Shown here: positions 9,821-18,372 of the stretch, in pieces | Layout of the letters: each line of letters begins with the position of its first letter | Numbering within the stretch: the stretch's first letter is position 1 | Assembly: GCF_900111945.1 (NCBI RefSeq) | Contig: NZ_FOYO01000001.1 | Coordinates: 2,487,751 to 2,551,750, forward strand | Length of the DNA stretch: 64,000 nucleotides | Source of the DNA: Litoreibacter janthinus | Lineage (GTDB): Bacteria > Pseudomonadota > Alphaproteobacteria > Rhodobacterales > Rhodobacteraceae | Direction of reading: 5' to 3' | The notes under the pieces: generated by a model | The model's database searches: none | Seen by the model: the letters and a program-made list of their open reading frames with translations, nothing else | Told to the model about the DNA's origin: nothing | Translations under genes and position numbers: made by a program

Positions 9821-10118
9821 GAATTTTCATGTTGCAGCAAGGGCACCGCCTCGTGGGTGGTGTCCGCTATGCGGACCTTCAACGAAGCTTCAGGTCCTGC
9901 ACTGCAGCTTCCCCTAAGCGGACATTGAACTCCAGCCATGCCAAAGCACCGATCAGAGGGCTGCAACGCGGTACAAAGCTGCCAATCAAAAAAATGAGCC
10001 AAGGTCTGCAAACGGCGCTTATGGTCGTTGCACCATTGTTGAGAAGCTAAATCGGAACTGAAAAGCACCTTTATTCCAACAGGAAAGACCGTGCTGGTGA
10101 TGGCAACTTCTTACCAAA
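9821..10118. other. Intergenic region between convergent genes, no gene seen
   Basis: These 298 bases separate the convergent dehydrogenase and CadC-like genes. No reading frame resembles a protein. The region contains degenerate repeat material (see the repeat at 9862-9930) and no clear intrinsic terminator. Confidence 0.6.
9862..9930. repeat. Degenerate dispersed intergenic repeat, copy A
   Basis: This stretch contains GCTATGCGGACCTT and later CTAAGCGGACATT, a motif pair (AGCGGAC followed by TT) that recurs in other gene-free gaps of this window (13648, 18861). The relationship is by eye and the copy is decayed. Confidence 0.35.
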
Positions 10119-11828
10119 TCAATCTATTCCGACCAACCGATAGGACGCTTCCAAGTGGGATCGAAGGGCGGGATCGCTTTCTATTGCGGATTGCATCAAC
10201 GCCGCTAGAGAAACTTCGTGGCCTAGGATCGCGTATTCTTCAGCGGCCCATTCTGCATCCTCGATACGATCCAGCCGGGCCAGCACGGCGATTTGGTTTC
10301 TCAGGCAATAGGGACTGTTTGTCATCTGTGATAGGCATACCCGCACGGTTTCCAGCGCGCTTTCGTACTGCTTGAGATGGAACTGAGCGTTGGCCAGTCC
10401 AAGGTGGTACCAAAAAGGTGGTTGAGGGTGGGTGGCAATGACACTTTTCAGGATCGTCGCACCGTCCTCCAAATTGCCTGACATCGCCGTTACGATGGCG
10501 AAATAGGCGCGCGGATCATCGTTTGCAGGTTGCAGTGACATTGCCTGACGCAGATGGGTCAACGCAGTCTGTGTGTCGCCGGACTCGGCAATGGAATGAA
10601 GCCGCCCAAGCGCGTAATGCGCGAACCACAGCCCCTCATCCAGCCGAAGCGCCTCTTTGGCAAAATAGAACGCCTTGTCCTCGTCCGCGCTGGATAAAAC
10701 GACCCAGTTGTTTTCCATACGGATGGCAAAGGTTGACGCAAGCTCAGCATAGGCGCGCGCATAATTGGGGTCGCGGGCGATTGCCTGGCGCAAATGACGC
10801 TCAGCGGTAAGGCTGCCTTCGTAGGTGAAGGTGCTAAGCTCCTGTCGCGCATGCATGACTTCTTGGAAGGCGATGGGATCATCCGTGTCTTTGAGCGCCA
10901 GACGTTGCTGGTCTCGTGCATTTAGTTCGATGGACATCGCGCCAACCAGCGCCTCGGGTAAAGTGTCGCGAAATCCCATCAACCCCGCGCGCGTACCTTC
11001 GTATCGGTCTGCCCAAAGCGTCGTACCGTCTGACCCGTCTATCAGTCGCAACGAAAGAGCGATGGCCCCACTGTCTTCGCGGACATCTCCTTTGACCAAA
11101 TAGCGTACGTCTAACGAGCGTGCGAGCGCAACGGGGCCTTGCGCTGTATCGGCAACAAGTGAGACCTGCCCCCTAGAGATCAATTTGATTGCAGAGATTT
11201 CAGCCAGATGTATTTCGAGATCATCCGACAAGCCGCTGGCGAGGAATCTGTCGCTGTCGGAGTTGACTCCGAATGGAAGGATTGCAATCGCCTCGCGCAG
11301 GCTATCAACCGCAGTACCGTTGGAGGCTGAACTGACGTCAATTGCAGTGTCGTCTCGCACTAAAATCCAAGCAATGATGGCAGCAACCGAGACCATAGCT
11401 GCAACGAACAGAACGCCACCTTTCCCATGCAGAGACGGCGGCTCGAATTTTGTTTCTTCCGACTGAGCAGCGGCTTGCGCCTTAACAATGACGTTAAGCC
11501 TATAGCCTTGTTTCGGGTAGGTTTGTACGATTTCGAAGGCGTTGTCTTTCAGCGCCTTTCGGATATCAGCGATGCATCTTGCGATGCTTTCGTCCGTCGC
11601 TACGGTTCCCGGCCATACAAGCTCTGACAACTGGTCCTTACTCAGAACGCGGCCCCGATAGGCCAAAAGCTCGGCAAACATACTCAGCGCTTTGGCGCGA
11701 AGTGGAATTCGATGACCTGCGGCGTCAAGCAATTCACCCTCACGCCAAACGTAATCCTCCAATCCCAAACGAAGGCGCATTTCAGAGCTGGTCGCAACGT
11801 CTTGGATCATAGCTGAACAGGTCTCCAA
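10119..11828 (-). CDS. CadC-like winged-helix regulator with membrane anchor and TPR sensor
   Basis: A 569-residue one-component regulator. Residues 17-115 form an OmpR/CadC winged helix (LRAKALSMFAELL, VLSKDQLSELVWPG, IVQTYPKQGYRL). A single membrane segment follows at about 130-153. The outer part begins with a TolB-like region (EAIAILPFGVNSDSDRFLASGL and the LVKGDVRED strand) and ends in several TPR-like helical repeats. Such proteins bind DNA on the inner face and sense periplasmic signals. It is divergent from the secreted TPR protein at 11969 with a 140-bp gap, a common regulator-target layout. ATG at 11810 is an alternative start. Confidence 0.82.
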   Translation of the reverse strand: METCSAMIQDVATSSEMRLRLGLEDYVWREGELLDAAGHRIPLRAKALSMFAELLAYRGRVLSKDQLSELVWPGTVATDESIARCIADIRKALKDNAFEIVQTYPKQGYRLNVIVKAQAAAQSEETKFEPPSLHGKGGVLFVAAMVSVAAIIAWILVRDDTAIDVSSASNGTAVDSLREAIAILPFGVNSDSDRFLASGLSDDLEIHLAEISAIKLISRGQVSLVADTAQGPVALARSLDVRYLVKGDVREDSGAIALSLRLIDGSDGTTLWADRYEGTRAGLMGFRDTLPEALVGAMSIELNARDQQRLALKDTDDPIAFQEVMHARQELSTFTYEGSLTAERHLRQAIARDPNYARAYAELASTFAIRMENNWVVLSSADEDKAFYFAKEALRLDEGLWFAHYALGRLHSIAESGDTQTALTHLRQAMSLQPANDDPRAYFAIVTAMSGNLEDGATILKSVIATHPQPPFWYHLGLANAQFHLKQYESALETVRVCLSQMTNSPYCLRNQIAVLARLDRIEDAEWAAEEYAILGHEVSLAALMQSAIESDPALRSHLEASYRLVGID

Positions 11829-11968
11829 CTTTTACGATATGACACTTTCGGCAGATTTCAGAGAAAATTCAAATGTTCTTCAAGACAAGTTCGGTGCGGA
11901 TAGCGCCCAATCTCGCTCGTTAGCGTCAGATATTAGGGCGCCTCTTAGAAACCCAAGGGAGAAAAACG

Positions 11969-13438
11969 ATGCCTTACCCCAAATTACGCCATCACGTCGC
12001 ACTTGCTGCGCTGTTGGCCAGCTTCGCCACGCCATACGCAGCCATTGCCAAAAACGTGGACTTACAAACGACTTGTACGGCCCAAGCGGACGAGGCCGTC
12101 GACGAAGGGCTCAGCCTCTTGCACAACATGATGTATATTGCTGCCGAAGCTGCCTTTAATCGTGCCGCAGAGGCTGACCCCACCTGTGCGATGGCCGACT
12201 GGGGCGTTGCCTTGGCGAATTTCCATCCGCTCTGGCCCGGCGGTCCAGTCGAGGCTGAAACTCAGCGCGGACGTTACGCTGTGCAAAGACTGGCCTCCAA
12301 AGCCGCAGGCAACGCCCTTGAGCAGAGCTTTGTTGACGCTGCGATGGCGTTTTATGCACCGGAGCACGAAACCTATCCCCTACGGCTCGCGGCTTGGGCG
12401 GCGGCACAGAATTCGGCCTACGAACAGAACCCCGACAACCTAGATGCAGCGGCACTTGCTGCGCTTGCGCGTCTTGCAACGGCGCCCCGCGGTCCGGACC
12501 GCATCAAAGTGAACGCGGAAGTCGGCGATCTGCTGGACGGTCTGCACACGAGGGCACCAGATCATCCCGGTGTCATTCACTATGCGATCCACGCCTATGA
12601 CAATCCGCCTCTCAAGGAGCGTGGTCTGCCCTATGCGGAAATCTACGACAAGGTCGCGCCTGAGGATGCACACGCGCTGCATATGCCCGCCCATATTTTC
12701 ACGCAAACCGGAGATTGGTCGAAATCCGTGAACCTAAATCGTCGCGCAGCCGAGGCGGCACTGAAGCATTCCGGTGATGTGATCCAGACCCACTACGTCC
12801 ATGCCGTTGACTATACGACCTATGGCTATCTTCAACTGGGGCAACCGGAAAAAGCAAAGGTGCAAGTTAATGAAATGCTGGCAATGGACAATCATCAAGT
12901 CAGTTTTGGCGGCGCGTTTGCTTTGGCAGCGGCCCCTGTGCGGCTTTTGCTGGAGCAGGAAAAATGGGCTGAGGCGGCAGCCCTTTCGCCCAACATGCAC
13001 CCGTCCATTCCGTGGGACAAGTTTCCACAGGCTGTCACTATGCGGTGGTTTGCCAAAGGTATTGGTGCCGCACGCAGCAATGACGTGGCCACTGCGCGGT
13101 CCGCTGTTGCCGAATTGAAGTCGCTGCACGAAGCACTAATCGTCCGCAAACTGGGCTATTGGGCAAAGCTGACTGAAGCTCAAATTCTAAGCGTTGAGGC
13201 GTGGATCGAATTTGCCGAAGGCAACGAAGACCTGGCCGTCACACATCAAACTAAAGCCGCGGATATCGAAGACCAAGTCGGCAAAAGTCCCGTTACACCC
13301 GGTCACGTTCTTCCCGCGCGAGAGCTCTTGGGCGATCTGATGACCAGCCTCGGACGGATAGACGCCGCAGCAGAAGCCTACCGCGCAACGCTCGCCCATT
13401 CACCAAACCGAGCGAGAAGTCTCACTTCTTTGAAGTGA
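11969..13438 (+). CDS. Secreted TPR-repeat protein of unknown function
   Basis: A 489-residue protein with a Sec signal peptide (about residues 1-27, cleavage after AIA). The mature part is helical, with TPR-like units near residues 40-75, 230-300 and 430-480. Histidine-rich stretches PGVIHYAIHAYD and HALHMPAHIF recur in this TPR family; whether they bind a metal is not known. The ATG is preceded by AAGGGAG. The gene faces away from the CadC-like regulator at 10119-11828, so it may be that regulator's target. Confidence 0.75.
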   Translation: MPYPKLRHHVALAALLASFATPYAAIAKNVDLQTTCTAQADEAVDEGLSLLHNMMYIAAEAAFNRAAEADPTCAMADWGVALANFHPLWPGGPVEAETQRGRYAVQRLASKAAGNALEQSFVDAAMAFYAPEHETYPLRLAAWAAAQNSAYEQNPDNLDAAALAALARLATAPRGPDRIKVNAEVGDLLDGLHTRAPDHPGVIHYAIHAYDNPPLKERGLPYAEIYDKVAPEDAHALHMPAHIFTQTGDWSKSVNLNRRAAEAALKHSGDVIQTHYVHAVDYTTYGYLQLGQPEKAKVQVNEMLAMDNHQVSFGGAFALAAAPVRLLLEQEKWAEAAALSPNMHPSIPWDKFPQAVTMRWFAKGIGAARSNDVATARSAVAELKSLHEALIVRKLGYWAKLTEAQILSVEAWIEFAEGNEDLAVTHQTKAADIEDQVGKSPVTPGHVLPARELLGDLMTSLGRIDAAAEAYRATLAHSPNRARSLTSLK

Positions 13439-13647
13439 TCAACGCAAAAAATCTCGCCGCCACGCAGTTAGTAGCTTGGCGGCGCGCCAGGCCGTCGAGA
13501 CATTTCATCTTGTTGTCAATTATAGTTCTCAGATTGTTGGGGATGGCTCAGACCGGCTCAGGCCATTGGAGTTCGGAAAGAAATCCTTTTTTTTGAACGT
13601 CGGCTGTGCGCGGATTGAGGTCGTATGGGTGGCGTCCAGCATCCGTG

Positions 13648-13677
13648 ACTCTGGGCTCACTCCGGACCTTCGCCGCA
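13648..13677. repeat. Degenerate dispersed intergenic repeat, copy B
   Basis: The sequence runs TGGGCTCACTCCGGACCTT and then CGCCGC. It matches the TGGGCTCAAAGC core of copy C at 18861-18930 and the GGACCTT of copy A. Confidence 0.4.
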
Positions 13678-13897
13678 ACCGGCACGGATGACTGCAACGC
13701 GGACAAACGCACAGTACGGCCATTCTACTCATAGTGATGCTCTTGATCCATAGCGGCCCTTGGCTGCCAGCGCTGCATTGCATGGTTTTCGAGGGGTGAT
13801 CAACCGATGATCCTGGCCTCGCATCAAATCGCGAATGCTTGGCCATCCAAATCGGTCGTTTATATGGGTGCTTTCTGTCTCACCGTTCAAGAGGATT

Positions 13898-13947
13898 GTA
13901 ACGGTTACTATGCAACTGTTCATTCCAGGACCGGCTTCTGGCATAGT
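13898..13947. promoter_or_regulatory. Dyad symmetries upstream of the LysR gene
   Basis: Two inverted repeats are seen: GTAAC-G-GTTAC at 13898-13908, and ACTATGC at 13907-13913 matched by GCATAGT at 13941-13947. They lie 60-110 bp before the LysR start, in the range expected for an operator. Which regulator would bind is not known. Confidence 0.3.
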
Positions 13948-14005
13948 GATGCTGGGGAACTAAAAGAGGAACGCCGTCCCAACCGGGACCTAAGAATACT
14001 GAGCA

Positions 14006-14893
14006 ATGGACAAACTTTCGGTCATGAACGCATTCTGCCGGATCGTCGATCGCGGCAATTTCGCTCGCGCAGCCGAGGATCTTGGCGTGTCATCGGCACT
14101 GCTCAGCCGCGAGGTGAAGCTGCTCGAAGAGAGCCTTTGCTGCGTGCTTCTCACTCGGACCACACGCACCATGTCGCTGACCGACCATGGACGTCACTAC
14201 TATGATCAGGCTCAGGCGATATTGGACGCGGTCGGACAGGTTGAAGACCGGATACGGCGGCATTCAGGCGAGGTGCGCGGAAATCTCAGGATCAATGCGC
14301 CGAACTCCTATGGGCAGATTGTGCTGTCGCCGCTGATACCTGAATTTCTGACCCAACATCCCGATCTTGAAGTGACGCTGTCGCTGGATGATCGAGTTAT
14401 CGACATGATCGAAGGTGGGTTCGATCTGTCGATCCGCATTCGCGCCGAGTTACCGGATTCAGCGTTGGTTGCGCGCAGGCTTTCCACTGTCCGCCAGCGC
14501 CTGTTTGCCAGCCCGGACTATCTTGCGCAGGCCGGCACACCAAAGACGCCGACGGCGCTACGTGACCATGCGACCGCAGCCTACATGCTCGCTGACGATG
14601 CACTGCACTGGACGCTGACAGGACGGGATAGAACTGAGGTGATCACCCTGGCGCCACGGCTCAGGGTCGGGTCAAGTTTGGTCTTGCAGGATCTGCTGAT
14701 CGCAGGGTTCGGGATCGGTGCTCTACCGGATTTCATATCTGACATCCCGGAGGCGGATGGGCGACTTGTGCGGGTCTTGCCAGACTACGAGCTGCCGCCA
14801 CGCTACGTTTTCGCCGTGACCGCCTCGCGGCTGGGGTCTGACGCCAAGGTCACGGCCTTTCTCGATCAACTACGCGCCACCCTCGCGCCCTGA
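14006..14893 (+). CDS. LysR family transcriptional regulator
   Basis: A 295-residue protein with the N-terminal winged helix of LysR regulators (MNAFCRIVDRGNFARAAEDLG, then SSALLSREVKLLEE) and an effector-binding domain from about residue 90 (LRINAPNSYGQIVLSPLI). It belongs by sequence to the CrgA/YhjC-like group that often controls oxidoreductases. It is followed 105 bp later by wrbA on the same strand, with a LysR-type dyad in between, so the redox genes downstream are its likely targets. Confidence 0.93.
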   Translation: MDKLSVMNAFCRIVDRGNFARAAEDLGVSSALLSREVKLLEESLCCVLLTRTTRTMSLTDHGRHYYDQAQAILDAVGQVEDRIRRHSGEVRGNLRINAPNSYGQIVLSPLIPEFLTQHPDLEVTLSLDDRVIDMIEGGFDLSIRIRAELPDSALVARRLSTVRQRLFASPDYLAQAGTPKTPTALRDHATAAYMLADDALHWTLTGRDRTEVITLAPRLRVGSSLVLQDLLIAGFGIGALPDFISDIPEADGRLVRVLPDYELPPRYVFAVTASRLGSDAKVTAFLDQLRATLAP

Positions 14894-14898
14894 CATTC

Positions 14899-14913
14899 TT
14901 TACGCCCGGTAAA
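14899..14913. promoter_or_regulatory. Candidate LysR-type box upstream of wrbA
   Basis: A perfect inverted repeat TTTAC-N5-GTAAA, which fits the LysR T-N11-A rule. It starts 5 bp after the LysR stop and lies about 85 bp before the wrbA ATG, where an activator site would be. Confidence 0.45.
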
Positions 14914-14998
14914 ATATGATTTGCGCAAAGCCCGGTTAATCCAGCGCCGCCAAATGCGCATCCTCTGAGCAACGAAATAAACAGCTCAAGAGGATCAC

Positions 14999-15622
14999 AT
15001 GACCCGCATACTCGTTCTTTACTACTCCAGCTACGGCCATGTCCGCACGCTCGCCGAGGCCGAGGCCGAAGGTGCGCGAACAGTGACAGGCGCAATCGTC
15101 GATATTCGCCGAGTGCCCGAAACCGTTCCGGCTCACATCCGCAAGTCCTCCGGCTTTATCGAAGATGATACGCCCGAGGCTGCCCCCGCCGATATGGCAA
15201 ATTATGACGCAATCATTTTTGGCACGCCGACACGGTTCGGCATGATGGCAAGCCAAATGAAACAATTCCTCGATATGGCTGGTGGCCTTTGGGCGCAGAA
15301 TGCTTTGATCGGCAAGGTCGGCGCGGTGTTTGCCTCGACCGGATCGCAGCATGGTGGTCACGAGGCGACGATGCTGTCCTCGCATATCCCGCTTTTGCAT
15401 TTCGGTATGGTGATTGCCGGCATGCCTTACACTTTTGCCGGTCAGACCACCCGCGACGGCATCATCGGTGGCGCGCCTTATGGCGCCGGAACGATTGCCG
15501 GGGCGGACGGTGCGTTGCAGCCAACGGAAACCGATCTTGCCGGTGCCCGATTTCAGGGCGCACATGTCGCCCGGCTCGCCGTTGCGCTGAGTTCGGCGCG
15601 GTCCTTGGCAGAGGTTGCGTGA
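14999..15622 (+). CDS. wrbA: NAD(P)H:quinone oxidoreductase, WrbA family
   Basis: A 207-residue flavodoxin-fold protein. LVLYYSSYGHVRTLAEAEAEG is the FMN phosphate-binding start, GTPTRFGMMASQMKQFLD and ASTGSQHGGHE are WrbA signatures, and the C-terminal ARFQGAHVARLA is typical. It would reduce quinones by two electrons as a guard against redox cycling. AAGAGGA precedes the ATG. Its stop shares one base with the next start (TGATG), so it is translationally coupled to the DsbA-like gene. Confidence 0.93.
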   Translation: MTRILVLYYSSYGHVRTLAEAEAEGARTVTGAIVDIRRVPETVPAHIRKSSGFIEDDTPEAAPADMANYDAIIFGTPTRFGMMASQMKQFLDMAGGLWAQNALIGKVGAVFASTGSQHGGHEATMLSSHIPLLHFGMVIAGMPYTFAGQTTRDGIIGGAPYGAGTIAGADGALQPTETDLAGARFQGAHVARLAVALSSARSLAEVA

Positions 15623-16272
15623 TGTCCAGCCGACCCGATCTTACCCTCGATTTCTTTCACGACGTCGTCTGCTGCTGGTGCTTCAATATCTCGTCGCGGA
15701 TGCGCAGGTTGACCTCCGAGTTCGATCTCGACGTCCGGCACCGCACCTTCGTGCTGCAAGCAAGTCCTGCCGAAATGCGCGTGCGTTGGGGAAGTCCCGA
15801 CGAAGCGCGTCAAACCATCCTTGGCCACTGGGACACCTGCCGCGCCGTAAGCGATCAGCCAGAGTTGATTGATGTCGATGCCATGCGCCAAGCAGACTTT
15901 GACTATCCGCATGGATACACCGCCGCGCTGGCCTGCAAGGCGGCAGAGGTTTTAGGTGGACAGGAACTACACTGGACACTGTTCGACCGGATCCAGCTTG
16001 CGCACCTGTCCGAGGCCCGCAATATCGCCGACCCTGCGGAACTCACGCAACTTGCTCAGGATGTCGGGCTTGATCCCGATCAGTTCGCATTGGCGATGAC
16101 CGATCCGGCGATAGCGCGCGACGTCGAGGCCGACCGCCAACACGCCCGCGCTTTGCAGGTGCGTGCAATCCCAGCCCTTGTGGTTCGCGAAACGGGTACC
16201 CGCCTTGTGAACGGCCCACTTGACGACCTGCGCGCGCAAATCCGCGCCGCAATTCACCTCAATCCCAACTGA
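15622..16272 (+). CDS. DsbA-family thioredoxin-fold protein
   Basis: A 216-residue cytosolic protein (no signal peptide) beginning LTLDFFHDVVCCWCFNISSR. The CCWC stretch supplies the CxxC active site in the FrnE / 2-hydroxychromene-2-carboxylate isomerase-like branch of DsbA folds. Near the C-terminus VRAIPALVVRETGTRLVNG carries the cis-proline. The ATG at 15622 overlaps the wrbA stop; an upstream in-frame ATG at 15289 would lie inside wrbA and is not credible. It is probably a thiol-disulfide or glutathione-dependent enzyme acting with WrbA. Confidence 0.85.
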   Translation: MSSRPDLTLDFFHDVVCCWCFNISSRMRRLTSEFDLDVRHRTFVLQASPAEMRVRWGSPDEARQTILGHWDTCRAVSDQPELIDVDAMRQADFDYPHGYTAALACKAAEVLGGQELHWTLFDRIQLAHLSEARNIADPAELTQLAQDVGLDPDQFALAMTDPAIARDVEADRQHARALQVRAIPALVVRETGTRLVNGPLDDLRAQIRAAIHLNPN

Positions 16273-16287
16273 AGAAAGGCACATTCG

Positions 16288-16428
16288 ATGTTTCGCAAAC
16301 CTTCCCCCCGCTCTGAAGCGCGCCGTCACCGGCGCGGCGTTCCACGCGATCTTTCACCGCGCTTGATGCGCGATATCGGTCTTGAACCATGGCCCGACCG
16401 GTCCGTTACGATCCCCCGCCTTTGGTAG
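16288..16428 (+). CDS. Small DUF1127-like protein
   Basis: A 46-residue arginine-rich protein starting MFRKPSPRSEARRHRRG, with the stretch DLSPRLMRDIGLEPW, which matches the LS..LLRDIG core of DUF1127 proteins. AAGAAAGG precedes the ATG by 8 bp. It lies between the DsbA-like gene and the EamA transporter, on the same strand. DUF1127 proteins are small and RNA- or stress-related in several alphaproteobacteria; its role here is unknown. Confidence 0.65.
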   Translation: MFRKPSPRSEARRHRRGVPRDLSPRLMRDIGLEPWPDRSVTIPRLW

Positions 16429-16466
16429 CCGTCCGCGCTGCCAACGGCCCAAAAAGGAGCCCCGCT

Positions 16467-17345
16467 ATGTCCCGCATGAAGGATACCATTCTCACCGCGC
16501 TCGCCCCGGCAGTCTGGGGCAGTACCTACCTTGTCACGACGCAGTCACTGCCTGCCGATGTTCCGCTGACGCTCGCGGTGCTCAGGGCATTGCCCGCGGG
16601 GCTCCTTCTTTTGATGGTCACCCGAAACCTGCCGTCGCGGGTCTGGATCGGGCGGGTCTTCCTGCTTGGTGCTTTCAATTTTGCGATCTTTTGGTCGCTG
16701 CTTTTCATTGCCGCCTATCGTCTTCCGGGCGGTGTTGCGGCCACACTGGGCGCGACGCAAACGTTAATGGTGCTTGGCCTATCGCGCGCCTTGCTCGGCA
16801 CAGGCATCCGCCCGGCCTCGGTGCTTGCTGCATTTGCGGGCATCGGTGGGGTCGCACTTCTCGTTCTCGTTCCGCAAGCAACCCTTGATCCTGTCGGGAT
16901 AGCCGCCGGATTGGGCGGAGCCGCGTCGATGGCCTTGGGCACGGTTTTGTCCCGTAAATGGCAACCACCTGTGCCAGCCCTTACGTTCACGGCTTGGCAG
17001 CTGACGGCAGGGGGCTTGCTGCTCTTGCCTGTGGCGCTTGTTTTCGAACCGACCCTGCCGCCACTCACACCAATCAATCTGGCGGGGCTTGTCTGGCTCG
17101 GCCTAATCGGTGCGGCGGTGACGTATTGGCTCTGGTTTCGCGGCGTCGCCCGAATTGAACCTGGTGCCGTATCGATGCTTGGCCTGATGAGCCCGCTAAC
17201 CGCAGTTCTGCTGGGATGGCTCTGGCTCGACCAGTCCCTGACGCCCCAGCAAACCATCGGCGCGGCGATCCTGCTCGCCTCGGTCTCGCTCGGCCAGATC
17301 GCCAATCTCCCGCAAAGTTTCACAAAAAGAAATATTGCCGCATGA
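16467..17345 (+). CDS. EamA family transporter (DMT superfamily)
   Basis: A 292-residue inner-membrane protein with about ten hydrophobic segments and two EamA repeats; the first opens LAPAVWGSTYLVTTQSLP and the second covers about residues 145-280. I chose ATG 16467 because AAAAAGGAG precedes it and the family N-terminus starts there; an earlier ATG at 16389 overlaps the small DUF1127-like gene in another frame. Family members export metabolites or amino acids; the substrate is unknown. Confidence 0.88.
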   Translation: MSRMKDTILTALAPAVWGSTYLVTTQSLPADVPLTLAVLRALPAGLLLLMVTRNLPSRVWIGRVFLLGAFNFAIFWSLLFIAAYRLPGGVAATLGATQTLMVLGLSRALLGTGIRPASVLAAFAGIGGVALLVLVPQATLDPVGIAAGLGGAASMALGTVLSRKWQPPVPALTFTAWQLTAGGLLLLPVALVFEPTLPPLTPINLAGLVWLGLIGAAVTYWLWFRGVARIEPGAVSMLGLMSPLTAVLLGWLWLDQSLTPQQTIGAAILLASVSLGQIANLPQSFTKRNIAA

Positions 17346-17580
17346 AGAGCACTACCTCCCTGACCTCTGCCGCTTTTTTTATTCAGCCCTTTGCTGCGCT
17401 TGCTGACGATGGCACTGTAGTCTCTGATAGTGTGCCGCTTTACCATACCGACGAAGGCACCGGACCCGCTGTTGTGATTTTGACGCTTTCACCGGTTCGT
17501 TGGCCTTGTGGGAGAGCAACGGACTTGTGCCGCTCGCCACACTTTTCACGGAAACCGTTTCGGCCTTCCTGAAGGACTGA
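17342..17580 (+). pseudogene. Alpha/beta-hydrolase-like gene with internal deletion
   Basis: The start overlaps the EamA stop (ATGA). The first about 45 residues carry a signal-peptide-like start and end in PLYHTDEGTGPAVV, which is the beginning of many alpha/beta hydrolases. The frame then changes: in a different frame the sequence reads DAFTGSLALWESNGLVP and ends TETVSAFLKD before a stop at 17580, which looks like a hydrolase C-terminus. The catalytic middle (usually over 200 residues) is missing. I infer an internal deletion that joined the two ends out of frame. Confidence 0.65.
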
Positions 17581-17606
17581 CAACCCTCAACGAAAGGAAT
17601 AGACCT

Positions 17607-18307
17607 ATGCATACACGGCTAACCCAAACCGAAATTACGACCGCGCGCAGCGCTGGATTGCTTTACCTCGTCATCATTGTGTGCGGGATCAGCGCAGAAG
17701 TCATGCTGCGCGGCCCGTTGATCAACCTATTGGACGCTAGAGGCACCGCGGAGGCAATTCTTGCGTCGCTGGGACGTTTCCGGCTTTCCATTGTCTTTGA
17801 TCTGATCATGGCGCTGGCCGATGCCGGACTTGCGGTCTTGCTCTTCGTGCTGTTCCGCCCTGTTGCTCCCAGCTTGCACTTGCCGCGATGGTCTTCCGGC
17901 TGGTGCAGTCGGTGATCATAGGCGCGAACCTGATGAACTTGCAGGCTGCTTTGCTTCTATTGACGGGCAGCCAGGAAACCGCTGCGCTCGCCCTTGGACA
18001 GGCCGACGCGTTGAGCCTGTTGTTTCTCAACCTGCCTGGTCATGGCTACGATCTCGGGTTGGTGTTCTTCGGCATCAATAGCCTGATGACAGGTGCCCTG
18101 ATCTGGCGCGCCGGGTTTATTCACAAGGCTATTGGCGCAGGCATCGCATTGGCTGGCGTCGTCTATCTGATCGGCAGCGCCCTGCGGTTCTTCGCGCCAG
18201 AGCTTTCGGCAACGTTTGCTCCGGCCTACGGGCTGACCGCGATCGCCGAAACCGCGTACTGTTTGTGGCTATTGTCTGCAGGGAAATTCGCATGGAACCG
18301 TGGTTGA
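17607..18307 (+). pseudogene. DUF4386 family membrane protein, frameshifted
   Basis: Two overlapping frames together form one DUF4386 protein. Frame one (from ATG 17607, with GAAAGGAA before it) gives TARSAGLLYLVIIVCGISAEV and runs to LLFVLFRPVAP. Frame two then continues QLALAAMVFRLVQSV and IIGANLMNLQAALLLL to the stop at 18307. One missing C in the CTCCC run near 17868-17872 explains the break. The joined protein would have about 233 residues and several membrane helices. It may be a true mutation or a base-call error. Confidence 0.75.
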
Positions 18308-18372
18308 GGCCATCGGCTCACGGTTTCACTGGATCCGACTTTGTTGTATAGTGAATGATCAGGAGAAGCTTG

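Larger units (their letters stand above)
13439..14005. other. 567-bp gene-free region with inverted repeats
   Basis: No reading frame on either strand looks like a protein. CGCCGCCA at 13455-13462 pairs with TGGCGGCG at 13477-13484, and the minus-strand side ends in a T-rich tract (bases 13446-13451), so it could terminate minus-strand transcription. A degenerate repeat copy lies at 13648-13677, and two dyads lie before the LysR gene (13898-13947). The composition is mixed and parts may be remnants of a lost gene. Confidence 0.5.

Noticed and set aside
13476-13846. Short frames on both strands in the 13.4-14.0 kb gap
   Set aside because: Low-complexity composition, no ribosome-binding site and no protein family. 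A transposase remnant was considered but no catalytic motif or terminal inverted repeats were found.
15289-15621. Upstream extension of the DsbA-like gene from ATG 15289
   Set aside because: It would cover the 3' half of wrbA in another frame, while ATG 15622 overlaps the wrbA stop neatly and starts the family fold.
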